A DNA stretch of 64,000 bases from an uncultured Erythrobacter sp. (GCA_947503155.1 CANNCL010000003.1:434001-498000); one strand, 5' to 3'; shown: positions 1-8,803, counted from the first letter of the stretch. Program-made: numbers and translations. Notes: generated by a model not told the origin, from the letters alone.

Positions 1-1633
1 CAAGGCCAAGAACGCCCAAGAAGCGCACGAAGCGATCCGGCCCACGAATTTCAGCCGTGATACCGTCGGCAGCGGCGATGAGGCGAAGCTCTATTCGCTA
101 ATCTTCAAACGCGCGATGGCCAGCCAAATGTCGGCGGCACAGCTCGAACGCACCACCGTTACGATGCGCGATGCGACCGGCCAGCATGAATTGCGCGCCA
201 CCGGACAAGTCATCAAATTCCCCGGCTTTTTCGCGGTCTATCAAGAAGGCTTTGACGACAAAGAAGACGATGAAGACGGATTGTTGCCCGCGATCAAAGA
301 CGGCGATGTCCCGGCGAAGAAGGGCGTGGAGGCGAGCCAGCATTTCACACAGCCGCCGCCGCGTTTCTCCGAAGCCAGCCTTGTCAAACGCCTCGAAGAG
401 CTCGGCATTGGCCGCCCCTCGACTTATGCGTCCACCATCCAAACCGTGCGCGACCGCGACTATGTCCGCATGGAGAAAAACCGGTTCTTCGCAGAGGAAT
501 CGGGCCGTCTGCTGACCGCGTTCCTCGAACGTTTTTTCCCCACCTATGTCGCCTATGATTTCACGGCGAGCATGGAGGACGAGCTCGACACGGTTTCCGA
601 CGGGCGCGAAGATTACAAAACATTGCTCGCGAAATTCTGGAAGGATTTCAAACCCAAGACCGAAGAGGTCATGGAAAAACTCCCTTCCGAAGTCACCGAA
701 GAGCTTGACGAATATCTATCCGATTTCCTCTTTCCCCCGCGCGAAGACGGCAAAGATCCGCGTCATTGCCCGCTATGCGAAACCGAAGGGCGCGAAGGCG
801 GACGGATTGCGCTGCGCGGCGGCCGCTTTGGTGCGTTTGTCGCTTGTCAGAATTATCCCGAATGCAAATTCACGCGCCGCTTTGCCCAACCGGGCAGCGA
901 CGGTGATGACGGCGCCCAAGATGGTCTGATGGGTCAGCACCCCGATACGGGCGCTGATATCCACCGCAAGACGGGGCGCTTTGGCCCCTATGTGGAAATG
1001 GAGCACGAGGACAAAAAGAAGCGCGCCAGCATCCCCAAGGATTTGGACGATTTCGATCTGCAATGGGCGGCGAAATTGCTCGATCTGCCGCGTATTATCG
1101 GCGCGCATCCCGAAACCGGCAATGAAATCGAAGCAGCGATTGGCCGCTATGGTCCTTATCTGCGCCATGACGGCAAATATGCCAAATTGACCAGCACCGC
1201 CGATGTGTTCGACACGGGTATGAATGCGGCGGTGACACTGTTGGCAGAGGCCGCAAACCGCAAAGGCGGCGGACGCGCCAAGGCGGAGCCGATCAAGACA
1301 TTGGGCGAACACCCGACCAGCGGCGGCGAGATCAAGGTCATGCCGGGGCGCTACGGTCCCTATGTCACCGACGGCACGACCAATGCGACCATTCCCAAGG
1401 ATGTGAAGCCAGAGGATATCGAAGCCGCACAGGCGATTGAGTTGATTGACGTGCGCGCCGCAAAAGGCCCGGCCAAGAAGAAGGGCCGCAAGAAAGCCGC
1501 GCCGAAGAAGAAGGCTGCTCCAAAGAAGGCAGCTGCGAAGAAACCAGCAGCCAAGAAGGCGGGTGCGAAAAAGCCAGCGGCCAAGAAAGCTGCGGCGAAG
1601 AAGGCCCCGGCTAAAGAGGCGCCTGCGGAATAA
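1..1633 (+). CDS. topA: DNA topoisomerase I, 3' part
   Basis: The reading frame is open from base 2, so the gene begins upstream of the window. The visible part starts in the type IA core with the motif NAQEAHEAIRPT, which follows the catalytic Tyr region in TopA; the Tyr itself is outside the window. A single four-Cys zinc-ribbon-like module (HCPLC...CQNYPEC, bases about 764-870) follows. After it come three GR(F/Y)GPYV-type C-terminal repeats and a tail of about 50 residues made almost only of Lys, Ala and Pro, resembling histone H1. The enzyme relaxes negative supercoils. Family assignment is secure; the DNA-binding role of the tail is inferred. Confidence 0.97.
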   Translation, partial: KAKNAQEAHEAIRPTNFSRDTVGSGDEAKLYSLIFKRAMASQMSAAQLERTTVTMRDATGQHELRATGQVIKFPGFFAVYQEGFDDKEDDEDGLLPAIKDGDVPAKKGVEASQHFTQPPPRFSEASLVKRLEELGIGRPSTYASTIQTVRDRDYVRMEKNRFFAEESGRLLTAFLERFFPTYVAYDFTASMEDELDTVSDGREDYKTLLAKFWKDFKPKTEEVMEKLPSEVTEELDEYLSDFLFPPREDGKDPRHCPLCETEGREGGRIALRGGRFGAFVACQNYPECKFTRRFAQPGSDGDDGAQDGLMGQHPDTGADIHRKTGRFGPYVEMEHEDKKKRASIPKDLDDFDLQWAAKLLDLPRIIGAHPETGNEIEAAIGRYGPYLRHDGKYAKLTSTADVFDTGMNAAVTLLAEAANRKGGGRAKAEPIKTLGEHPTSGGEIKVMPGRYGPYVTDGTTNATIPKDVKPEDIEAAQAIELIDVRAAKGPAKKKGRKKAAPKKKAAPKKAAAKKPAAKKAGAKKPAAKKAAAKKAPAKEAPAE

Positions 1634-1644
1634 TTGCGTCGACG

Positions 1645-1670
1645 GAGCCTGAACCGCGCGGTTCAGGCTC
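1645..1670. terminator. Perfect 26-bp palindrome after topA
   Basis: Two exact 13-bp arms (1645-1657 and 1658-1670) abut with no spacer, 11 bases after the topA stop codon. There is no T-run, so it is not a classical intrinsic terminator. It could be a 3'-end protecting hairpin, a factor-dependent terminator, or a protein-binding palindrome. Confidence 0.45.
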
Positions 1671-1749
1671 TGCGCGCCATGCAATCGCCGGCGCTCACGT
1701 TTCCTTTAGTATTGTCCCCTAGGTCTGAATTCAGATCAGGGATAATGCT

Positions 1750-2223
1750 GTGATTGAAGTCGAAATTCAGAATGAAACCCACCAAACGCAGGAGCGGATT
1801 CGCTTTGCTGCGGTTCCGCGTATTGGCGAAGGCATCCGTCTGAAAGAGCCCGACGGTGTTTGGGCGAGCTACGATGTCATCGATGTGTGGTATCAAAAGG
1901 CCGAATTTGGCGATATTTGGACGCCGTATCTGCACATTTGCATGACACCGGCAGACACGCAGGAAGTGGCTGTAGAACCCGCATTTGAGCAGCAAGCGAT
2001 ACATCTTGCTCGCCAACAGCCCCACGAAGTTCACGCTCATGAAGCTCAGGGCCACGAAGCTTTGGCCGCCCAAGCTCAGGCCGCCCAAGCTCAGGCTCAA
2101 GAAATTCAGGCCGGCGCTGTTCATGCCTATGAAGAAGAAGTCCACGAAGATGACGGGCATGATTTGCACGGAGAGGGCGCATTTGCCTCGCTCGCTGGGG
2201 AGGCTGAGCCATTCAAAATCTAA
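1750..2223 (+). CDS. Unknown protein with His/Ala/Gln-rich C-terminal tail
   Basis: A 157-residue protein of unrecognised family. The GTG start at 1750 is preceded by a CAGGGA-like SD; the nearby ATG at 1745 is out of frame and stops after two codons. Residues 1-75 look like a compact beta-rich domain (EVEIQNETHQTQERIRF, DIWTPYLHICM). Residues from about 80 to the end are low complexity, with many His, Glu, Ala and Gln and runs such as AQAQAAQAQAQ. The His/acidic tail could bind metal, but that is inference. A 12-bp palindrome (1724-1735) lies just upstream of the start. No signal peptide or membrane segment is seen. Confidence 0.75.
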   Translation: MIEVEIQNETHQTQERIRFAAVPRIGEGIRLKEPDGVWASYDVIDVWYQKAEFGDIWTPYLHICMTPADTQEVAVEPAFEQQAIHLARQQPHEVHAHEAQGHEALAAQAQAAQAQAQEIQAGAVHAYEEEVHEDDGHDLHGEGAFASLAGEAEPFKI

Positions 2224-2261
2224 TTAAACGCACCACTGGCGCGGGCAAACGTGATCAGGCG

Positions 2262-2852
2262 TTGGAAGGCAAATCGCTGGCGGAGAAGCTGGCGAATGCC
2301 CAAGCGCATGATCAGCGCGAGGTGTATGTGCCCGATGGCACCCCGGTCCAAACGCCGCGCGATGTGCAAGATGCACTGGATGCCAGAGATATTGACGGCG
2401 CCGCGCCGCAGGATGTCGATGCAATCGTGCGCGCTGCCAAAGCGATGCGTGACGGCATTTCGCCTGAGGCTGTGGAGCAGGCTTCGGCCAATATCTGTCT
2501 GATCGTCGATGACAGCCGCGTGATCCGCAAGGTTTCCTCCAAAATCGCGCGCAGCCTCGGCTATGTGCCGCTGGAGGCTCAGGACGGCCAAGAGGCGCTG
2601 GCCCGGTGCAAACGCGCCATGCCGAAATTGATCCTGACCGATTGGAACATGCCGGAGATGGACGGGTTGGAATTTGTGCGTTTGTTGCGCGCTATTCCCA
2701 CGCCGAAAGCTCCTACGGTCGTGTTTTGCACATCGAAGGGCGAGGTGGCGGATATCCAAGAGGGCATTCGGGCGGGCGCGGATGATTACATCGTAAAACC
2801 GTTTGATGAGGCGGCTTTGCGCGCGAAGTTGGAGCGTATCGCCAAAGGCTGA
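2262..2852 (+). CDS. Single-domain response regulator with N-terminal extension
   Basis: A CheY-like receiver occupies residues about 77-196. The acidic pair is D83/D84, the phospho-acceptor Asp127 (LILTDWNMPEMDG), the switch Thr157, and the Lys is K179 in DDYIVKPFD, so phosphorylation competence is expected. There is no output domain. About 75 residues precede the receiver and resemble no domain I know. The start is uncertain: TTG at 2262 is used here, but the frame is open back to 2208, overlapping the upstream gene, with only rare ATT codons as alternatives. It may act as a phosphorelay shuttle or in chemotaxis-like signalling; no partner kinase is adjacent. Confidence 0.85.
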   Translation: MEGKSLAEKLANAQAHDQREVYVPDGTPVQTPRDVQDALDARDIDGAAPQDVDAIVRAAKAMRDGISPEAVEQASANICLIVDDSRVIRKVSSKIARSLGYVPLEAQDGQEALARCKRAMPKLILTDWNMPEMDGLEFVRLLRAIPTPKAPTVVFCTSKGEVADIQEGIRAGADDYIVKPFDEAALRAKLERIAKG

Positions 2853-2862
2853 TTGAGTTCTG

Positions 2863-2906
2863 ATTGGGCGCCAATTGGGCGCCAATTGGGCGCGGATTGG
2901 CCAAAA
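2863..2906. repeat. 11-bp tandem iteron, 3.5-4 copies
   Basis: Units ATTGGGCGCCA at 2863 and 2874, ATTGGGCGCGG at 2885 and a degenerate ATTGGCCAAAA at 2896 follow at exact 11-bp steps. The unit junctions create CCAATTGG and GGCGCC palindromes. The array sits between the response regulator stop and the small HTH gene, so it looks like a helically phased operator; this is inferred. Confidence 0.7.
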
Positions 2907-2934
2907 CGCGGCAGACCGCTTAGAGGCTGCCTGC

Positions 2935-3117
2935 ATGGGCAAAGAACATTTCGAACGTCACAAACAACCGTGGAACGCCGAAGAAGCGGGCCGCTTGCGA
3001 TTGCTCGCGTCCAAAGGGCAGGGGCTGAAGCAGATCGCCAAAGCGCTGGGGCGGAGCGAGGATTCAACCAAGACCTTTGCCAAGCAGCAGAAGATCAAGG
3101 TGGCTAAGAAGCGTTAG
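2935..3117 (+). CDS. Small Myb/SANT-like HTH protein
   Basis: A 60-residue basic protein. ATG at 2935 is chosen over an upstream in-frame GTG at 2875 because it has a GAGG-like SD about 8 bases upstream and because the longer reading would be encoded by the iteron. The core WNAEEAGRLRLLASKGQG then LKQIAKALGRSEDS suggests three helices of the Myb/SANT or sigma-region-4 HTH type (SKGQGLKQIAKALGRSE), followed by a Lys-rich end. It is probably a DNA-binding regulator, possibly of its own promoter via the iteron just upstream. Target and function are unknown. Confidence 0.7.
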   Translation: MGKEHFERHKQPWNAEEAGRLRLLASKGQGLKQIAKALGRSEDSTKTFAKQQKIKVAKKR

Positions 3118-3128
3118 GGTTGGAAACA

Positions 3129-3722
3129 ATGTTCACTTCAATTTTGACCGGACTGGCGGCGACAGGCCTGTTGGCCTTACCCTCGATTGACTCAGAAGCC
3201 GTCCACCGAGCGACTGACCAAGTGCCGGTCTCAAATGTTGATCCATCTTGGTCGACAGAGGCACTTTTATTTGTCGATCAAACCGGCGATGTTCTTGAGT
3301 GTACGACGCAGAATTCTGAGGGAAGCGAACGCGCGTTTAGGCAATTGTGCCGCCAATTTAGCATGATGAACGTTGACATGGCGCGCGATCGTGAGGGGCG
3401 GCCAATCCACGGTATTATCGGCATTCGCGTTACCAGATTCCCAAGCGAAGATCGCGACATCGGTTTGGTCACCGAATATCCAGACATGTTGCTTCGACTA
3501 CCAAACCGACAGATCGTCGGCATGGCTCATGCATTGGTGGAAGTGGAAACCGATGGGCGCATAACGCATTGTCAAATACGCCGGGCACCGGAAGTTGCAG
3601 ACCAAGCGTCGCAGCAAGCTGTTTGCGATTACTTGCTGACTGTCCCCATAGCGCCGATGATTGGTGCCGATGGCAATGCGGTTCGCTATGTTCGCTCAGT
3701 CAAAGTGTCTGTGAACGGCTGA
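3129..3722 (+). CDS. Exported TonB-C-terminal-like protein
   Basis: A 197-residue protein starting at ATG 3129; a TTG at 3120 would add three residues before a hydrophobic signal-like stretch (ILTGLAATGLLALPS). The C-terminal part carries the signature seen in three other genes of this window: ALVEVETDGRITHCQI, a second Cys, then P...DGNAV and a final beta strand. That pattern resembles the TonB C-terminal fold, but the transmembrane anchor and Pro-rich spacer of a true TonB are absent. It is likely periplasmic; function unknown. It converges on era with a 13-bp gap. Confidence 0.65.
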   Translation: MFTSILTGLAATGLLALPSIDSEAVHRATDQVPVSNVDPSWSTEALLFVDQTGDVLECTTQNSEGSERAFRQLCRQFSMMNVDMARDREGRPIHGIIGIRVTRFPSEDRDIGLVTEYPDMLLRLPNRQIVGMAHALVEVETDGRITHCQIRRAPEVADQASQQAVCDYLLTVPIAPMIGADGNAVRYVRSVKVSVNG

Positions 3723-3735
3723 GCTGGCGACACGG

Positions 3736-4647
3736 TCACTTAACCCAGTCCAGCCCCATTTCCTCAAACACTTCCTTGTCCTCGGACCACCCTTCGCTGA
3801 CCTTCACGTGCAAAAACAAATGCACCTTCACGCCCAAAATCTCGGCCAATTCCGCGCGCGCTGCTTCGCCAATGGCTTTGATCCGCTGTCCGCCTTTGCC
3901 CAGAACGATGGGTTTTTGGCTGTCGCGGCTGATGACGATTTGCTGGCGGACCTCGACGCTGCCGTCGGGTTTTACCGTGTAGCTTTCCGGGCGCACGGCG
4001 GCGTCATAGGGCAATTCATCGTGGAGCTGCTGATACAGCTGTTCGCGGGTGATTTCGGTCGCCATCAGGCGCTCTGATACGTTGGAAACCTCATCATCGG
4101 GATACATCCACGGACCTTCTGGCATAAGGTCCGCTAACGTGCCGCGCATTTCCTCCACACCGTCACCGGTTAGCGCGGAGATGAAGTAAATCTCCTCAAA
4201 CTTGATCCGGTCCCCGATTTCCTGAGCGAGCGCGAGCAGCGGCTCTTTTTTCGCACGGTCGACTTTGTTGAGGACAAGGATCTTCTTCTCAGGGCGTTTT
4301 TCCAGCGTCTCCAACAACGGGATCAATTCATGCCGCCGCTGTTTGATCGGATCGACGATCAGCAAAACGGCATCGGCGCTTTGCGCGCCTTCCCAAGCCG
4401 CGCTGACCATTGCCCGGTCCAGCCGCCGTTTGGGTTCAAAGATACCCGGCGTATCGACAAGGATCATTTGGACATGTTCGGCCCCTTTATCGCCCGCCAG
4501 TGCGATGCCCATCATGCGGGCGCGGGTGGTTTGCGCTTTGGCGCTGGTGATGGCGACCTTTTGGCCGACCAATTGGTTCACCAAAGTCGATTTGCCAGCG
4601 TTAGGCGCACCGATAATCGCGACCACACCGCATTTTTGTTTGGTCAT
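3736..4647 (-). CDS. era: GTPase Era
   Basis: Era binds GTP and the 3' end of 16S rRNA for small-subunit maturation. The 303-residue protein has the P-loop GAPNAGKS (13-20), the switch DTPG (65-68), NKVD (127-130), SAL near residue 162 and a C-terminal KH domain with GKGG. ATG at 4647 is chosen because AGGAGG lies 6 bases upstream; an in-frame upstream start lacks such a site. It is the last gene of lepB-rnc-era, about 110 bases after rnc. Confidence 0.97.
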   Translation of the reverse strand: MTKQKCGVVAIIGAPNAGKSTLVNQLVGQKVAITSAKAQTTRARMMGIALAGDKGAEHVQMILVDTPGIFEPKRRLDRAMVSAAWEGAQSADAVLLIVDPIKQRRHELIPLLETLEKRPEKKILVLNKVDRAKKEPLLALAQEIGDRIKFEEIYFISALTGDGVEEMRGTLADLMPEGPWMYPDDEVSNVSERLMATEITREQLYQQLHDELPYDAAVRPESYTVKPDGSVEVRQQIVISRDSQKPIVLGKGGQRIKAIGEAARAELAEILGVKVHLFLHVKVSEGWSEDKEVFEEMGLDWVK

Positions 4648-4756
4648 TGCATGACCTCCTCGCCGCAATTCTTTCGCTCCGCTACAGAGCGGCTGCGGGT
4701 GGCGACTTGCCCTTGCGAAACCTGCCGGTTTCGAGTCTGTGAACCCCTAGATATTA

Positions 4757-5464
4757 TCAACCGAATTCCTCCAAAAATGCTTTCGCGGCGAGCTTTTCTG
4801 CTTCGCCTTTGCTGTTTGCCGTGGCGGATGCGCCGCCGACATTATTGACGCTAACTTCGACGGTGAAACGCGCGGCATGGTCTGGCCCGCTGCGTTCGAC
4901 CACTTCATAATTGGGCATGGCGCGTTTGTTGCCCGCGGCCCATTCTTGCAACGCGCTTTTGGGATGTTTGGATTTGCCCGCATCCCCGCCAAGTTCGCCG
5001 TCCCACAATTGGTAGATGACATCGCGCGTGATGTCATAGCCATTGTCGACGAAGCTGGCGCCCAGCACCGCCTCCATCACATCGCCTAAAATATTGTCGC
5101 TATCCGCGCCGCCATCCTCGCGGGCTTGCTTGCCCAGCCGGATGTGGCCGCCAATACCGATGGAGCGGGCGATCCGGGCGCAGGTGACGCCGCTGACCAG
5201 CACATTGAGCCGCTGTGAGAGTTTGCCCTCTTGGCTGCCGCTGGCATTGTAGAGCCAGCTTGCGACGGACAGGCCCAGCACACGGTCGCCGAGGAATTCG
5301 AGGCGTTGGTAGTCCTTTGCCTCATCGTCAGAATTGCTGCGGCCTCCTGAATTGCCAGCGTTTACGCTGCCATGGGTCAGTGCCTCTTGCCAAACCTTGT
5401 CATCGCGGACGGTAAAGCCGGTTTGTGCCAGCCATTCGCGGGTTTCCGGCGAAAGATCGGTCAT
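4757..5464 (-). CDS. rnc: Ribonuclease III
   Basis: A double-strand-specific endoribonuclease for rRNA processing and mRNA turnover. The 235-residue protein has the RNase III signature DYQRLEFLGD (E56, D60) and the second acidic pair D128/E131 (GDVMEAVLGA), so the metal site is complete. A double-stranded-RNA-binding domain spans about 165-235 (PKSALQEWA...). The start ATG overlaps the lepB stop by 4 bp, which implies translational coupling. Confidence 0.97.
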   Translation of the reverse strand: MTDLSPETREWLAQTGFTVRDDKVWQEALTHGSVNAGNSGGRSNSDDEAKDYQRLEFLGDRVLGLSVASWLYNASGSQEGKLSQRLNVLVSGVTCARIARSIGIGGHIRLGKQAREDGGADSDNILGDVMEAVLGASFVDNGYDITRDVIYQLWDGELGGDAGKSKHPKSALQEWAAGNKRAMPNYEVVERSGPDHAARFTVEVSVNNVGGASATANSKGEAEKLAAKAFLEEFG

Positions 5465-6321
5465 AGTCCGTCACCGAACCGATCCCAGCGCGCGGCGGAA
5501 AACCATGTCCACGGCTTAATCCATTCCGCGCTGCCATCGGTTGACCAGATGAGTATCGCCGCCTCTCCCACAAGGTTGTCTTGCGGCACGATCCCAACCG
5601 CATCCCCGGCGCGCGCTTCGAACCGGCTGTCGCGCGAATTGTCGCGGTTATCGCCCAGCACGAACATGTGCCCTTCTGGGATGATCTTGGGCGGGTGACT
5701 GTCGGCAGGAACATTGCCAAAATCGAGCACGTCATAACTAGGCCCGCCCGGCAATGTCTCGCGAAAGCGGGAGTAACTGCAAATGGCGGCGCCAGCCTCA
5801 TTGGTGCCTTCTTCGCCGCCCCATGCGCATGACGTGTTGATCGACATCGGTATTTCGAGGTCAGGCATGGCCTCTCGCGGGACCAATTCGCCGTTCAGCA
5901 TAATTTGGCCATCGACCAAGGCGACGCTGTCACCGGGCAATCCAATGACGCGTTTGATATAATCGGTCTTGTCGATCGGATGTTTGAATATGACGATATC
6001 GCCGCGTTCTGGCTGGCTTGCGAAAATTCGGCCCGGTTTAAGCGGCGTGTCTATCGGCAACGAATAATTCGAATATCCATAGGCCGATTTATTCGCGATC
6101 AGATAATCGCCATTCATCAAACGCGGCAACATACTTTCCGACGGAATCGAAAAGGGCGACCACAAGAAGATGCGCACCATCAGCACCGCGAGCAGCAGCA
6201 TCGCAAGAAACCTTAGGAAACTGCCAAGCGTCTCCTTCTTCTCGCCCTCGGCAGGAGCGGGATCGGGGGACGCGGCGTCATGAGCACCGGGGAGCGGGGA
6301 AGATTGAGTCTTAACATTCAT
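5461..6321 (-). CDS. lepB: Signal peptidase I
   Basis: A membrane peptidase that removes signal peptides of exported proteins. The 286-residue protein has a cytosolic Pro/Ala-rich N-terminus, one membrane segment (about 37-56), catalytic Ser63 in SIPSESM and Lys123 in DYIKRVIGLPGD, and the box GDNRDNSRDSR. An insertion with two Cys lies in the periplasmic domain. ATG at 6321 has a GGGGAG SD; a TTG at 6357 would add 12 residues without better support. It is the first gene of the operon and is divergent from pgi with 49 bases between them. Confidence 0.96.
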   Translation of the reverse strand: MNVKTQSSPLPGAHDAASPDPAPAEGEKKETLGSFLRFLAMLLLAVLMVRIFLWSPFSIPSESMLPRLMNGDYLIANKSAYGYSNYSLPIDTPLKPGRIFASQPERGDIVIFKHPIDKTDYIKRVIGLPGDSVALVDGQIMLNGELVPREAMPDLEIPMSINTSCAWGGEEGTNEAGAAICSYSRFRETLPGGPSYDVLDFGNVPADSHPPKIIPEGHMFVLGDNRDNSRDSRFEARAGDAVGIVPQDNLVGEAAILIWSTDGSAEWIKPWTWFSAARWDRFGDGL

Positions 6322-6370
6322 CACCGCTCCCCTTACTCGCGCCCACACGTCACGCAAAGGGGTTTGCCCA

Positions 6371-7921
6371 ATGACCGATCACACAACGATTAATACCGCC
6401 TGGGAACGTTTAGCGAAACGCTTAGAGGAACAGCCTCAACGCACCCTGACCGAATTGTTCGCCGACGATGCAGGCCGGGTGGCCGCGATGAGCCAGCGGA
6501 TCGAGGCCGATCTGGGCGAATTGGGCGAGCTGGGAATGTTGCTCGATTGGTCAAAGACGCATTTGGACGGCGCGATCTTGGATGCGTTTGAAGAATTGGC
6601 AGACGCCGCCGGGTTCGGCGCCGCGCGCGAGGCTTTGTTTGGCGGCGGCATCGTCAACATCACCGAAGGGCGGGCCGCGACGCATGGCGCAATGCGCGGC
6701 AGCGGCACCGACGCGGATGTTGAAGAAGGAGAAGCCTTGCTCGCGCGGATGGGCATGTTGGTCGGCGCGATCCATGATGGCGCATTGGGGGAGATCAAGC
6801 ATCTCATCCATATCGGCATTGGCGGATCGGCGCTTGGTCCGGCATTGGCGATTGATGCACTGACGCGGGATCTGAAACTGGTCGATGTGCATGTCGTGTC
6901 GAACATTGATGGGCTGGCGCTGGAACAGGCCTTTGCCGCGTGCGATCCCGCCACGACTTTGATTGCGGTCGCGTCGAAGACTTTCACGACGACCGAGACG
7001 ATGACCAATGCAACAAGCGCCTTGAAATGGCTGGCGGACAACAATGTTGCCGACCCAAGCGGGCAGGTGGTCGCCTTGACCGCCAATCCAGAAGGTGCGG
7101 TTGAATGGGGCGTGGATGAAACGCGCATCCTGCCATTCCCTGAAAGCGTCGGCGGGCGTTATTCGCTGTGGTCCAGCATCGGGTTTCCGGTCGCGATGGC
7201 GGTGGGGATGGCGGATTTCCAAGCCATGCTGGCGGGCGCACAGGCGATCGACACGCATTTCCGCGAAGCAGAAGGCCGGGCCAATGCGCCGCTGCTCGCG
7301 GCATTTGGCGACCTCTATTACACGCGCATTCGCGGGTGTCAGACGCGCGCGGTGTTTGCCTATGACGAACGGCTGGCATTGCTGCCGGACTATCTCCAAC
7401 AGCTTGAGATGGAGAGCAACGGCAAGAGCGTGACCAGCGATGGCAAGCCGGTAGAGCGGCCAACCGCGCCGGTAACATGGGGCGGGGTGGGGACCGATGG
7501 ACAACATGCGGTGTTCCAATTGCTGCATCAGGGGACGCATCTGATCCCGGTCGATTTTATCGCGGCGATTGCGCCGGGCGATGATCTCGATCCCGCGCAT
7601 CACCGCAGCTTGTTGATGAATTGCTTGGCGCAGGGCGCGGCATTGATGGCGGGCAAGGCGTCAGACGATCTCGCGCGTCATTATCCCGGTGATCGGCCTT
7701 CTGCGATGTTCTTGGTTGACGACATTGACGCGGCGACATTCGGCGCGTTGATCGCTTTCCATGAACACCGGACCTTTGCGGGCGCGGTGTTGATGGGCAT
7801 CAATCCATTTGATCAATTTGGTGTCGAACTGGGCAAGGCAATGGCAAAGAGCATCGACAGCGGCGAGGGCGATTTCGACGCAAGCACGGCGGCATTAATG
7901 GCGGCGGCTGGTCTGGCTTAG
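6371..7921 (+). CDS. pgi: Glucose-6-phosphate isomerase
   Basis: Interconverts glucose 6-phosphate and fructose 6-phosphate. The 516-residue protein carries both family signatures: VGGRYSLWSSIG and GINPFDQFGVELGK. It also has the sugar-phosphate-binding IGIGGSALGP and the SKTFTTTETMTN segment. Length is normal for bacterial forms. It is monocistronic as far as can be seen: lepB is divergent upstream and 321 non-coding bases follow. Confidence 0.97.
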   Translation: MTDHTTINTAWERLAKRLEEQPQRTLTELFADDAGRVAAMSQRIEADLGELGELGMLLDWSKTHLDGAILDAFEELADAAGFGAAREALFGGGIVNITEGRAATHGAMRGSGTDADVEEGEALLARMGMLVGAIHDGALGEIKHLIHIGIGGSALGPALAIDALTRDLKLVDVHVVSNIDGLALEQAFAACDPATTLIAVASKTFTTTETMTNATSALKWLADNNVADPSGQVVALTANPEGAVEWGVDETRILPFPESVGGRYSLWSSIGFPVAMAVGMADFQAMLAGAQAIDTHFREAEGRANAPLLAAFGDLYYTRIRGCQTRAVFAYDERLALLPDYLQQLEMESNGKSVTSDGKPVERPTAPVTWGGVGTDGQHAVFQLLHQGTHLIPVDFIAAIAPGDDLDPAHHRSLLMNCLAQGAALMAGKASDDLARHYPGDRPSAMFLVDDIDAATFGALIAFHEHRTFAGAVLMGINPFDQFGVELGKAMAKSIDSGEGDFDASTAALMAAAGLA

Positions 7922-8242
7922 GACAATCGCTTCAAGCTAAGTTCAGAATAACAGGCTTAAAAACAAACGAATTCGGGCGGTTTGGGCGGTTTGTCGTTTG
8001 ATTGCACAATACCAAAGGGCCGCAAAAATTTGCGCTGCCACGCAATCGGCGAATTTGGTATGATTCGTTAAGCCTGCGACGTAAAATTATATGTTTGAAG
8101 CATGTTGTTACGCAGTCTCCGAATAATCTGTATGCAAGTTTCGCTGCGGCGCAGCAATGGAGTCGCATTTGCACTTTAGCGAAATCTGCGTAGTTTCCCG
8201 GCTCTATCGCGAACCCCCTCGCTCTCACTCAAAGGTCATTCC
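7922..8242. other. Non-coding stretch between pgi and the TonB-like pair
   Basis: These 321 bases are more AT-rich than their surroundings. They hold a short direct repeat GGGCGGTTT at about 7975-7992 and an AT-rich run near 8080-8100 that could include a promoter for the downstream pair. No convincing gene, intrinsic terminator or RNA family was recognised. Confidence 0.5.
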
Positions 8243-8803
8243 ATGAACGCCCTCGCCATTCTCTCTGCGTCAGCCGCAGCTCTTGCGCTTACGCCCACGC
8301 CAGCAACGGTGATTGATGAAGTCAGTGCAGAAGCGGACGTGCAAGTGGAGGCAGAAGCCGCAGCGCAGGCGGACACGCAGATACAGGCTGACATAGCGGC
8401 GCAGACGGAGGAAGAAGCCGTTGCCGCAGTGGAAGAGCGCGTCGCGGCACGAATTGTCGACCTTCGCGCCGAAGCAGACGCTGTTGCCGCAGCGCGAGCG
8501 ACTGGTGAAATGCCGGTTCAGCTGGTGTCTTGGGACGGCGATTTTGAACTGATGAAAGCTTCGCGCCGGATGCGCATCTGGCGTTCTCACATCGCGTATA
8601 ACCTGAGTGTAGATGCCGAAGGCAAAGCGACAGGCTGCGAATTGACAGAGACTTTCCGGATGCGCCGCATTTCGGACACTCTATGCGAAGTGTTGATCGC
8701 GCATCACACATTCGAACCCGCGAACGATGCAAGCGGTACGCCGATCGCAGGCGAGTATTCCGCACGGATCGCGTATGCAGATGTGTACGAGCGTCTGAAT
8801 TAA
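8243..8803 (+). CDS. Exported TonB-C-terminal-like protein with Ala/Glu-rich helix
   Basis: A 186-residue protein with a short hydrophobic N-terminus (LAILSASAAALALTP) that may be a weak signal peptide. An Ala/Glu/Gln-rich segment (about 30-90) is likely helical or coiled-coil. The C-terminal domain contains YNLSVDAEGKATGCEL, a second Cys and HHTFEPANDASGTPIAGEY, the same layout as the next gene and as 54106-54828. It is TonB-C-like without a TonB spacer. Nine bases separate it from its tandem paralogue. Function unknown. Confidence 0.75.
   Translation: MNALAILSASAAALALTPTPATVIDEVSAEADVQVEAEAAAQADTQIQADIAAQTEEEAVAAVEERVAARIVDLRAEADAVAAARATGEMPVQLVSWDGDFELMKASRRMRIWRSHIAYNLSVDAEGKATGCELTETFRMRRISDTLCEVLIAHHTFEPANDASGTPIAGEYSARIAYADVYERLN

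Noticed and set aside
6551..7603. 350-residue minus-strand frame inside pgi
   Set aside because: Antisense to a conserved enzyme; composition typical of a shadow frame in GC-rich DNA.
8002..8193. 63-residue frame in the gap after pgi
   Set aside because: No SD, no hydrophobic or domain pattern; the region reads as non-coding.
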